A stretch of DNA of 64,000 bases from positions 62,001 to 126,000 of the forward strand of contig OENT01000055.1 of assembly GCA_900239685.1 (NCBI GenBank). Direction: 5' to 3'. The stretch's first letter is position 1; every line of letters starts with the position of its first letter. Below the pieces are notes generated by a model. It made no database searches and was not told the origin of the DNA. It saw nothing but the letters and a program-made list of their open reading frames with translations. A program made the position numbers and the translations under genes. This DNA comes from Rotaria macrura. Its lineage: Eukaryota > Rotifera > Eurotatoria > Philodinida > Philodinidae. This document shows, one piece after another, positions 26,307 to 39,300 of the stretch.

Positions 26307-29300
26307 TCCGCACCCTTGCCAGTGTGCCTACATATCTAAGAAAATTAGGATAATAAGGCTAAATCCAAAACAGGTCGCTATTCTATCTGTAAAGCAACAA
26401 CACTAACCTACTTCTTAAAGTGATGCCAGTCTAGGTAGTAGTTTTCTTGAATGAGCGTAAGATTTTAGAGGGAAATTCAAAAATCTGGTGTTCCTAGAAA
26501 ATATATATCAAGATTATGGGCAACGAAAACTGCATTCAGATTACTTTCAGATACTATGCATTACTGAGTGACGAGGCCTTCGTTGCTTTAGCCTATACTT
26601 CTCTACTACACGAAAAAGATGAATGACTCGGCTTTAAGACATGATCGACTACCTCTGTCTTTTACTTGAATATCATTCATGTATAACTCTTTAGATGTCT
26701 ATTTAATTACAACATGTTGTATCTCGAAATACGGAAGTTTAAATGTCTTGATGATAAATTTATTTCATATCGATTTGTATTTCACCATTGGATTAATTAC
26801 TGATTAACTAGATGGTTGTCCCCCGTACGCAGTTTCCTTTTCTTATTTATTGATATCAATGTCAAGTAGATGAAATCCATATTTAAACTATCTGATGCAA
26901 ATAGTTTTGTTAATCACAGTAGACAGAAGCTATACAACATCTTATTGAATCAATAGGAACGTTTAATTTTTACTCATCATTTGAATGCACTCGTGTGTAT
27001 TCACCATAGCTGGTACACGAGCTGAAAAGAAAATAGTTGCAATATATACAGTGAAGCATCATCGACATTACCAATTGAAGCATATTTGATGTTAGAAATT
27101 ACAACAATAATAACATGGATCGTATTGATTGTATCATTCAAGAAAGATTTTGTTTAGATTAAAAATCAGTAAATCATTTGGATTGAAGATAATATGGTGT
27201 TCATCATGTGACTAAGTCATTCGCTGATACAGTCTAAAGCAACATCATTTGAATTGATTGGACATCAAATTATTGAAGAATATTTCTCATTCGTTCGTGA
27301 AAATTGTAACAGAAAGAATTTAACTTTCTTTTCAACTTTAAAATCAAATAAAACTGTGTATATTATTTTCTTGTGTTTCATTTACAAGAGTATAAAAGAT
27401 TTCCCCTTCTATATCTTTACTCTAGTCGAGAATTCCAATTTTAGTGATAGAAAAAAACGCACTAATTGTTCAGGTTGTTCCTGCTGATTTCACAAGTGTA
27501 ATTCTTCGGAAGACTTCTTCTCTAAGAACAACAGACACTGACAAAAAAGTTCATTCTTTTAAAAGGAAAGGAAACGAAGGCAGGATGTTGTTTTGATAAA
27601 GACTCACGATTTTCTTTTTCGTCTGGCGTTTAGCATAGAAATGAAAGAAAAGGAGTACGAGAAATGAAATGTGGACGAATGAAAAAAAATACATTAAGAG
27701 GATGATGTGTGGTTCTTACAGGCATATACTTTGTTCGAAAGTAGGTCAATAAAAATCAAAGAACAATGATAGTAATAGATAAATATAAATCTTATAGATT
27801 TGATCTGTATTTACTCAATTATCTTTGTTCTTAGATAATAATGTTATAGTCGATCGATCCTCTTATCCTCTGTCATTCTAGATGTCCTTGAAAAGAAAAC
27901 TATTCATTTTACAAGTTCTGACTGGCAGGTGCAATTAAATATATAGGTTGTTCAATTTCAATAAACACATGAAGAAAATAAAATAAAAAGAATACTCGAA
28001 CAAGATAGATGCATGAACATTACTACTGTACATGTGCCTTTCTGAAGTGTCTTGAGTGAATTTGTAATGAAAAGATGATGAAGAACAAAGAAAAAATTCA
28101 TTTGCTAGTAGACCAAAATCACCCTCGAAATTCACAAAAAAAAACGAGCATGAGAGAAGAAATTTTAAAAAATTCAACGGTATTTACTTCGCATATTTGA
28201 ATTGAAACAATCAATAAGTACGAACTGATAGTCGCGTTATGAAATAATCTATGTTTCTTTTATCGCGTCAGTAAGTAAAGAGTAGCAAGTCAGTCGTATT
28301 CTATGACGCACAATTCTTCAGTGGAGTTGTTCGTCAGCAATGTTATAGTTTTTGATTATATAAAATGCGTGAACTACTTTCGATCAGTTATCATGATAAA
28401 CATTTGCATACATAAAATTATGCGTTATTAAATAGTTTTCGTGACGACGAAATATATTATTCATAATTTTAAACTTTTTAGTAACTCCAAAGACATTGTT
28501 GAATGATGATTATCAATTCACTTTGTAGGAATAAATTATTATTATTAAAAAGAATTTAACAGTAAGCCACGGAAACTAGTTAAGTTTTAGATTTTGATTG
28601 TTTTAATTAAAGTTTTAAATGCTACCTAAGTCAGAAACGCTTCTCTGGAGAACATGATGAAATCTACGGGTCGGACATAAGAGTATCGATACGCATAGCA
28701 TTGAATCAAAACATTTTGAAAGAAGACAGCGTGCACCTTCAGTATCTGTTATTCGATGTTAGTTAGGAAAATTCACATGCCGGAACTATTTGAGTTAGGT
28801 TAACGTCGTCTACTATGAGAATTATTCACCCAAGAGAAATATCAATAAAGTTCTATCGTTTTGCTGAAGAAAATTCTAAAATCTTTTATGTTGATTTCAA
28901 TAGATTACTTCGATAGTATAAGGATGACATATGTTTTTGCATGATTCCTACAAATATGTCACAAGTTACAGCAAAGGAAAAAGCATATATCTTACTTGAG
29001 GTTTTCACTGTTTTATTTTTCATGGCATAAATTACCGTCTGCGTCAATAGTATAACATAGAAAATCTCCAGATTTCTCAAGTTCTCAGTCGATAAACTTG
29101 ATTGAGAGAGAGATAGACATGTAGACTGATGATTCTAAATCGATGATGCATCGTTAATCTTTGACAATGGAATAAAGATGAGATAGAACATAAATAATTA
29201 CATATATACGTATACATTAGTTAGGTATTAGTTGGACAGATTGTTGGACTATTGGACTCCATGTGTGTTTGTTAGCCAATTGGATAGTGAGATATTTTAT

Positions 29301-30345
29301 ATCAACAGTATGCATATGGTAATTCGAAAGGGAGGACATGTATGTTTTCTTTTTCTTTCTTTTGTCTTTTCTTTCTGTGGGTTATTTTTTTAATATTATT
29401 AAAGGAGAACACTGATCGATTAACTCGTTCTCACTGTAATCAATTTTTTTTCTTCTTTTTTTCTCACTGATATTTTCGCTAGATCCTAAGACATGCGTCG
29501 TTCACACTCGTCTTGGTTTTGTCCATCAATATTCTCCTGGTTACTGAATCTAATTAACAGACAGAATGAAGTAGAACAGTACATGTGATTACTATGTTCT
29601 AGTTTCTATCAACGAGCTCAATCAAACTTAAGTTTCCTATGCATCTTAAGCAAAAGGTCGTCGAAAGCCTATGTTATATTCATAAGGGATTTGTTTCTTT
29701 GTTGATGATTGATATAGAACACTAAAGAACAAATCATAGATTGAGAAAAAAAGAAGAGTCCCTGAACTTTCGTCTCTCGCTACCCGTCCCCTTTATTATG
29801 AAACTAATATATATATATATATATGATTTCATAGACTATTATAAGTTACTTTCATTGCACAAGTCACGGATACTAGTTTGTACAATTTAACCTTCTATGT
29901 ACTGTACGACACAGCGTCGACCCTACTACTATACACAGCTTATTTCTTCTTTGCCCTATTTATCTTATTTCCGTCGATTGTTGGGTCTTGTCTATCTGTA
30001 ATGTTTGTGAGATTGTGATATGAAGAAGAGTTATCAATATGTTTCCATAATTCCTTTTTTTCTGTTGTTTCCTTGTTTATGAAATAGTTCATCGAAAAAA
30101 GTTATTTTTTCTGCAATATAAAGTCTTGAATGTTTATTGAAGAATGTAATTATTAGTATTCTCTTCGTTATGATTCTACTAAGTTTGAAGCAATTCATTT
30201 GTCTTTCGATGTGTAGAAAATTATCAGAGACAAACGATAATTGGAGGAATATTTATATTGCTTATTTCTAGTATTTTTCTTGTTTTGGTTTTTCATCTTC
30301 GTCATTTGTGTGAACTCATTGATTTAACAAATACAAAACAAAATC
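26307..30345. other. 4 kb without a recognised gene upstream of CLUH
   Basis: No exon of a known family was seen. An AT dinucleotide run is at 29806-29824. The last part presumably includes the CLUH promoter and 5' UTR. Pyrimidine-rich stretches with TTTTCTTT occur at 29350-29470. Confidence 0.45.
29806..29824. repeat. AT dinucleotide microsatellite
   Basis: An uninterrupted run of about nine AT units upstream of CLUH. Confidence 0.85.
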
Positions 30346-33300
30346 ATGAAGCAACCAGATGGAAATGTTTCGACAACAAATTCTGATTATATGACGTACA
30401 ATGGTCATCAAGATGATTTGATAAAGACCCGTCAAGATTCAGATAACGATGATTCGGCAACAAATACAAGTTCGGCATCATCGATCAATGATGTCTCGTT
30501 TAATAATTGTCCCAATGCGTCATCGTCATCATCGTCAAACATAAATACAAGTGAAGTAACAACAAACAATGCTAGTAATCCAAATGAACTTGTTGTTTTA
30601 CCAGAAGTTTCATTTAATGTTCGAATACAAGCACCTGGCTTGGATTTATTCGATCTATCGGTAAGACAAAAACGTCGAAGAAATAAAGAGAAATCCGACA
30701 CATGTTGCTTCCTAGGTGACGACGAGTGAACTTGTTCAAGAGATTCATCAAGTGTTAATGGATAAAGAAGAGACATGCCATCGTACTTGTTTCTCCTTAC
30801 AACTTGATGGAACTATATTAGATAATTTTTCAGAATTGAAAAATATCGACGGATTAAAAGAAGGCAGTCTAGTGAAAGTTGTTGAAGGTTTGTTGATTTC
30901 ATTGTGTTCGTTTTTTTCTTTTGAACTTCCCAATTGATCTGAAATTAGAACAATATACTGCACGTGAAGTGCGTATTCATGTCCGTCATATAAATGATTT
31001 AATGCATTCATGTGATTTAAATGATTTATATAATGGTACAAATAATTATTCATTGTGTTTGGTTAATGATATCAATAATAATGAAACATCATCATCGAAT
31101 AGTGGTAAGCAGAAAAATAAACAAAACTGCTCATTGAATGATGGCTTTGTCTTCTCTAGATCGAAGGAAAGGTGTTGAAACTAACGTAAACGATTCAATT
31201 GTGCCAGAATATCTTTTACCTAATCAAAAAGATATTCTACTTACGCCACTTTTTACAACAAATAATAAAATTAATGTAAGTTACTTATGTTTCATTTATA
31301 TGTAGTCGAGTTCAATTATAGATTAGACTATAATCTGTTATCGACTAATGAATACACAATGCATATAGGCGATTTCTTTAATGTTAGCTACCTATGTTCA
31401 AAACTCTGTCATAGACATGTATCGCGTCATAAGTGACCTTTAAAGGTCTTAGTCGATTTTCGCAATCCGTGCCAATGAAGAGAATTCATCGAATACCAAA
31501 TAGAAGTTTTGAAATTCATCTGAAATTTTCACTGTTAACACTAATTTTGACCCCTTTCTTTTTGTGCAATCTCCGCACTCTGATTGTAAGATTGAAGACA
31601 GACTAAACGAGCGAATAGATAGACATAACGAAAATCCAATCTATAACAGAACACATCAAAAGTGTGTGCATGTGCATGTCTACTATACTTGATCATTCCA
31701 ATCAATTGCGTGTCTCTCGATCATGTAAGACAAAGTCGGATATAAGTTAAGGAAATTTTCGTTCCACAATTTAGATCAAAGTTACTTGTACTCATAATAA
31801 GATTTCGAAGATAATTAAAGATTAATTAGTAGCAAAGACTACTCAAGATGTTAACTGATTTCTAAATTCGATTTGCGTATAGTGCACATCAAATATCGCA
31901 TCATCCTTGCAATCTAGCGATAAGATGAAAAATATCTTCTTTTCTAGAAAAATGCGAATGCTAAACATCCTTTTCTAAATGACCTTCTCTATATGCGATA
32001 TAAAATAATCAAGGTACACATGGTCATCTTCCTAGTTCGAGCATTACATCACGTATTAAACTAGTTCATTTTTTGATTGGATTGTATACTAAAAAATTGT
32101 GCAATCTATAAAATTGCATATCGTCCTTCTTGATTCTTAACCGTAATTTGTAACAATTTTTCGAGTAAGTTTTTCAGCTTTTGGTTTGGGTTTTCGTACC
32201 AAACCATCTAAATTATTTACTTTTCAGTCACTGCCATATTATTTTCATTTATGTATAGTACAAAAGATTTTGATTGTACTAACTGAAGTCATATTGTGAG
32301 GATCTTCGGGAAGAAGACGAAATCATGATACATACAATTTTGTATTCAGATAGGCCTGAAAGGTATTTCAATAATAACTAGTTGCTGACTGTGATTCGAA
32401 GAGAGAATTTCCATGGAGAAAATAGTTTTTGATATAAAAAAAGAGAGATCTTTTGGCTTATACATACATTGAGATATGTTATTTAGCATACAACTCTCGG
32501 GAGGATATGACCATCGAAATCATCATGTTTGGTAGAAAATTTTTCTTGTTTTCAAACTTAATTCTTGAAAGAGATAAAGCTGAAACAGTAAAATAGAAGA
32601 AACCTATCTGATTGACTTAGTTTCCGTTTAATTAGAAATATTTCTAATCATTTAACGTTCGATTAAACAATATTCAATATGATTTACCAGAATCATTTCT
32701 TGCTTGAAAAATGTAACGATAAATCTCAGCGTTTTATCTTATTATTCGACTGGATGGCTTCGTTGAGAGTCGTTATTTGAAGTGTCGCAATTGAAATAGC
32801 TATTTAGAACATTGTGTACAACTTTTAACGGTGTTTCTTTAGATTTTTTCAAATAATCTACTACAATGTTTCTAGAGTTTTTGAGAGAATAGCGATAGAA
32901 GTCGAAAATACTTTGTGTGAGTATTGATCACAAAGTATTCATCTATTTATTTTTTTTGAACATCGCAAATAGGTATGCACCAGTGCTATATAGTCGATAT
33001 CAAAGATGAATGATTTTTGATATCTAAAAGCCCCAGTCCGTACCAAACCTTCAGCTCATTTTGATTAGGCTAGCCAACGGTACTATCGAAATAGACAGAA
33101 CTAGATGGGAAGGAAAAACGANNNNNNTCGTTTTTCCTTCCCATCTAGTTCTGTCTATTTCGATAGTACCGTTGGCTAGCCTAATCAAAATGAGCTGAAG
33201 GTTTGGTACGGACTGGGGCTTTTAGATATCAAAAAACATTCATCTTTGATATCGACTATATAGCACTGGTGCATACCTAATCGCAAAAAAGAGTTGACAC

Positions 33301-36300
33301 TACCTGCAAGCTTATTGCACCACATCTTAGTATTATTTAATTAATGAATAATATTGCTAGTCTTGGCATCTTCCTATAAAACTAATGGAATACGACTTGA
33401 AAGTTTTCATTTTAACGATTACTGAGGTTTCGTATCGGTAGAACATCGATTGACTTCCAATCCTGATTTATTGAAAATCGAGGTGTTAGACACGATAGTG
33501 ATTAATCTCATACAGATACAAACAAGAAGCTATACTGTCGAATAAGATTTCATCTTGACCTACACTATGTATTCACTGCCCGTTGCATGTATCTGTAAAA
33601 AGCAATACAAAGGTCAACCAAAACAACGATGCATAACAGTGGCAACGCTTTATTTGTACTTATACTTAGAGAAAATAAATTATATTGCGTCGAAAATTTC
33701 ATCAGTTCGACGATGAAATAAATTCCAATTGATTTATTTACTATGATAGAAGTGATCGTAAAATGTACATAACATTAGTTCAGTCTACTGATGTCAAATG
33801 TAGTCATCATTGAAGATTTTTGACAAGTGTTTACAGATAGATTTGGGCTCTAAATAACGGGCAGAAGGGAGTGTATGGAATATTATTTCATAAAACGATA
33901 GATGAAATTATCATAAATAGATTTTAATAGCAAAGAAGACCCACTGGCGTCTCTTATTCAATGCCGGCTATGCGGATAATAGAAATACGAATGGCGAGGT
34001 TTAGTGCGTATAGAATATTGATAGTTCCAAAAATATTTAACCCCTGCTACCGAATTGTTATCGGTCTAGGTGAGTATCTTCAAAATAATGATCATAAAAT
34101 TATTTTAACTACTCACAAAAAACAGATGTGAGTGTAACAAACAGATCAACAAATGTCTGCGCAACATTGAGAGAGCTGGTTCAATCAATGTCGAGACTCA
34201 TCGATTCTCCCCTCTAATTCTAACACGCTGATGTTATCTATATATACATATACTGTAATCATTTATCATACAGTTGATATTCGACTTAAACAAATTGTTT
34301 TATTGAAAATTGTGCTTTTAAATTTATAGAGATTACAATGCTTAAAAATGTTATCCTACAGCGGTTGGAATCCACCGGATGGTTCAAGAAAATTACATGG
34401 TTAATTAATGCAATGCTTTTCACACTTAATCTTTGTATTCTTTTTAAGGTGATCTAATGTATTTAAAAGTAGCAACATGTGAAGAAAAATCATTTCATAT
34501 AACAGCATGTACAAAGGGTTTCTATGTTAGTCAGTAAGTAAATTAAGATGGTGTATTACGATGATTTATGATTATATTTTAATTGTTTTAAAGAACATCA
34601 GATGAAAAATTTCTCCCTAAACCGGTACAACCAAAAGCTATATTTCATTCACTTGTTGATCTCTTAAATAATGTATGACATTCGAAATTTGCACAATGCA
34701 TTGAACATTTAAAGTTTGCTAATCGAAATTTTTGTATTAGATAAGTCCAATATTTAAGAAGAAATTTCGTGCTATACAACGTAAACGTTGTTCAAAATAT
34801 CCATTTGAACGTATACAAATTCCATTTCAAATTCATCCATGGTTATCACCCCGTTTCGAACATACAATAGATCATTTTCGAGCTGAAGACGGTATGAAGA
34901 AAAATTGATTCCAAAAACAAAAAGAAACATTAAACGAACTAACATAATTTGTCATGATTTCTTAACTATATTTAGCAAATATAAATAAACTTGGCCATGA
35001 AGATCATATACCTGGTCAAGTACGTGATTGGAATGAAGAGTTACAAATAACTAAAGAACTACCAAAGAAAAATTTACCTGAACGACTTATACGTGAACGT
35101 GCCATGTTTAAAGTATTAGGTTGAAATAGGTTTTGTTAGTCTCTACTGAAAAGTGTTTCCTTCTGATTTCTTTATTCAAAGGTACATACTGATTTTGTTT
35201 CAGCTGCTATTCGTGGTTGTCAAGCCGTTGTTGATGGTAATATAATGGCTATTAATCCTGGTGAAGAATCAAAGTACGTCAAGCTTTCTTTCCTAATTTC
35301 ATACACTCCTTGCAGTAGTAATATGCCTTGGCTTCAACACTCAAAAATGAATAAAACTAATGAGATGTCAACGAAGAAAAATAAAACTGTGTTCTCTTCA
35401 GGAAATCGAATCAGTTTAATTAATTATATTTGCGTAAAAACATGCGCTGTCTTGTCATGGTAATCGTTTAAAAAAACGTGCAACTTTGTTAATTTAGCGT
35501 TTCAAGACAATAGAGAAACATTTATAAAAATTCAGACGTTCGAATTTCTTCTGTAAGCATTCAAAACGTTGAATACCATCAGAGTTGAAAGAAAGAGATG
35601 AAATTATTTACATCATGGAAAAACATATGCATGTGAACTGATGAATCATCACACTTGAATACCTACAATGTTGTCGATGAGTTACAAGAATGCTTGATGT
35701 TTTTCAATGTTTCCTACAAGTATTTTTCGAAATCCGATATCGCAACAAAAGACATTGTTGTACTCGACTGAAATTTTCTAAATAGTGTAAGAATCATTTA
35801 CATGTGTAATTTTATCTTGAAGTGCTGTTTTTCAATCGATATCTAACTAACAGTCACGTTAAAATAAATGAACGACTCAACATAAGTTCAGCAGATCGAC
35901 AACGACAACAACTAGCAACGTATAGAACTCTCTAATCAAAAGAAGAAAACTTCCGATGTCTCTTGACCTCGTACTGAAGAGGATAGGGTTATTATTAGAA
36001 ACTTTAGTAATCGATTGAAAAACGTTTCTACTTCTCTTCTTTCGATTATCAAAATCTATAGATCGCAAGTTATACGTTTGAAGAATAGCTCCATTGGCTT
36101 ATATTACCTTTCAAAATACAATGCTCATCACCAGAATATAGAAACCTTTAAGTAGAAATTTTTAGATTCAGTTGCATACCGTTGAAAATTTACACCACCC
36201 AGAATAAAATAGAAATCATCAAGATACGATTGCATTAAATATGTTAACTCTCTGGGTCGTAAATGAATAATTGCAGCGTGATTTATCTTCTTTCGAATTT

Positions 36301-39300
36301 GAACTCATGAAAACGCTAATCTATCTCATGTATTTAAATCCAAAAGAAACAACACACAACATATATTAAAATGTCACTCAATGGGCATACCATTTACAAT
36401 TAAAATAATCCATGGGATTTCTCATACTTTGAATATTCCAGAGAAATCGACAGTGCTTGCCTTGTTTTCTGCTTCGACCTTGATTTGTATCCATACTAGA
36501 TTCGAAGTTTATCGTGATTTTTTTCTAGGGTTCACATGTATATCTGGAATAATATGTTCTTCAGTCTTGGTTTTGATGTAAAAGATCATTATAAAGATTT
36601 CGGTGGCGATGCTGCTGCTCATTCAGCACCGGCAAATGATTTACAAGGTGTTCGTGCTGTAAATACGCTCGATTTAGATGGTTTACATACATTAGGTACC
36701 GTTGTTGTCGATTATCGTGGCATGCGTGTTACTGCCCAATCCATTGTTCCCGGTATGTATGATCACTTTCTTTTTCTCTTTCTATTCCTTTTACTATCGG
36801 CAACCTAAGCGAGAAATAACGAAAAGAAAATAACAGAGAAAGAAACACACACACCTCAGAAGAAACATAAAAACTATGTTGATATGCCATCGTCGACTGC
36901 GATGGTTATGGCTTGTTGTGATATTCGGTTGTTTTTTATTACTTTATGTGTATAATCATGTTAGAAAATATGTTCTTACTGATGAACATCGTATATATAC
37001 GTCGTTAATAATTGAACTTCCACGTCTTGAACATTTAATACGCGAAAAACAAACGAATCTGTCGTCATTACAAAATCGTTTAAGTAAAATTGAAAAATCT
37101 TTAACAAAATATACATGGCATCTAAATCGTCTGGTTAAAACAATCGATTATAATAAACAACAAGAGAAAAAATTTCATCGATTTAATCCATTCGATTTGG
37201 ATTTGGAGAAGAATACTCATCTAAATCATACGAAATTTCTTGTCTATTTTCATTATGTCAATACATCACTTGATATCGATTATCGTATTTTAAATGAATT
37301 TCATTCGAAAATTTCGACAATCAATAGTCCCTATGTAACTTTCAATGAAAGTGAAGCTTATCTCAATGTTATTTATTTGCCACTTCGATCACATCAACGA
37401 AATGTTTGTTACAAAAATTTAGTTAATGAAAAATATCTTATTTTATATGAATTTGTGAATCATATTGATGATTATGTAGATGAAACATGTTTACATGGAA
37501 ATTTCATTCCCGTGAAATTCTTTAATCGATTAGTTAGAAACGAAACATTTATTAGCGATGATCGTTGGCGTTTCAATGATGAACAAAAACCGTCGGTTGG
37601 AATCATTTATCTAAATAAAAATGGTAAGTTTATAGAATAAATGCCGATCGAAGTAATACAGTCAACGCTACAAGAGAAATGAAAGCACGGAGTTGAGGTT
37701 TCTCGAGGCTGTCTTTCTAATTAGTTTAAGTATTGAGAACGAACTAGAGAAGATGAAATAAACTTTCTGGGACATCGCATGGACTAAATCGAGAAAAATA
37801 AACTTCTATCAACATCAAAATCTACTGTAGAGCAAGAGCTCTTCGTGAACAGTTGAATAGAAGATCGAATATGTCAGAGAAAACATCAAGATACATGCAG
37901 CTAGCTAACATATGTTTGGTCCAGCGAATAAAAAATCAAGTCATTGTGTTAAGAATTTATGCGAAGAACTTCGACTCTGATTCATCAATCAGAATCATTG
38001 TTCTGATACATATATTCTGAATAGTTGCTGCTAACATATTCTGCAAATAAACTACAAGAGTTAAGAATTTTATCAACGACATTCAGACTATTGAACTTTG
38101 TTATGATGAGAGTCGTGATGATATTTAAGTTTCATCTTTGCATATTCTGTAAATTCTTAGCTCAAAATGACATGAATTTCGAAATTCAGTGCTATTTCAC
38201 GGATAGTCCCTATATTTGAATTCTGTATTTATTCAGATGATCGAACACATTTATTAAGTTCAAAGGTAATTGATTTCGAATGGGAATATTCTTAATTTTA
38301 TATTTTACTCGTATCAAGAAAACAATCTTCTTCAAAAGTAAAGGAAAATCCTGACATGTAATCCAAACATCAAAGTTACTTTGAACGACCTAACATTTTT
38401 ACTGCTTGATGGCTTCTTATCACATCTCTAAGTAGACACAGTCGAGTAGGAGCCGTACTCATTGGGTCGTAATCTAAAGGTGTTGGGACCCGATGAAGTC
38501 TACTTACTGGATGTGTGACGACACTTGTACACATTCGACAGTCCATTCTTTCATTCACCGAATGAATGATGAAATTCACAGCAAACTTTTTCTCTTACTT
38601 TTAGCTACTATTGCTGCAAATGAATATGACCGACTAAAAGCTCAATATAATATAACCAAAGAATGTTATCATCAATCATGTTACGAAACAGTTTTCGAAG
38701 AAAATCTCTCGATTATATCTATCATTTGTTCTTCGACGTATTCTATTTCAATTCAATATGAATTCTATGAATTATTTTTTTATTTTCTTTCACAAAAACT
38801 TCATTTAAATCTATTCAATTGTGAACGTTATCTTCCATATGCTAACGTTATTGATTGGTCATATCCATCATCATCTCTATCGTGGTTATATACAATCTAT
38901 TTTCAAACATTTCAACATCGTTTTCATACGTTGATCGCTTATTTACGTACACATTCTCGTTTACCAACATTATCAAATGAATCGGACTTTGTGGAGATTA
39001 AAAATCAATTAGTAAAAGAAGCAAAGTTTTACTATTTGATTCATCCACGAAATCTAAATTTTACTCGAATGCCGATAGGTCTGATGGATAAAATTAATTT
39101 TCAATCAAATAAAAAAGCCCAAGCCCAAACAGAACCAACGTTTTACGATCAATGGAATCGTCTATATCAACCATTCTATCGTTCAAAAACGTTGACTAAT
39201 CCATTTGAAATGCAATCGTCTCAGGGAAAATATTCTATTATTATTTTAACACACAAAAAACGTTTTTATCAGTTGGCTCGTTTATTATTACATTTAAATG

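Noticed and set aside
30432-30776. Minus-strand 114-aa frame over CLUH exons 1-2
   Set aside because: Antisense shadow of the Ser/Asn-rich CLUH N-terminus.
38376-38604. Upstream extension of the EXTL3-like second exon (frame open from 38493)
   Set aside because: The part before 38605 is intron: splicing 37623 to 38605 keeps the frame and joins the membrane-anchored first exon.
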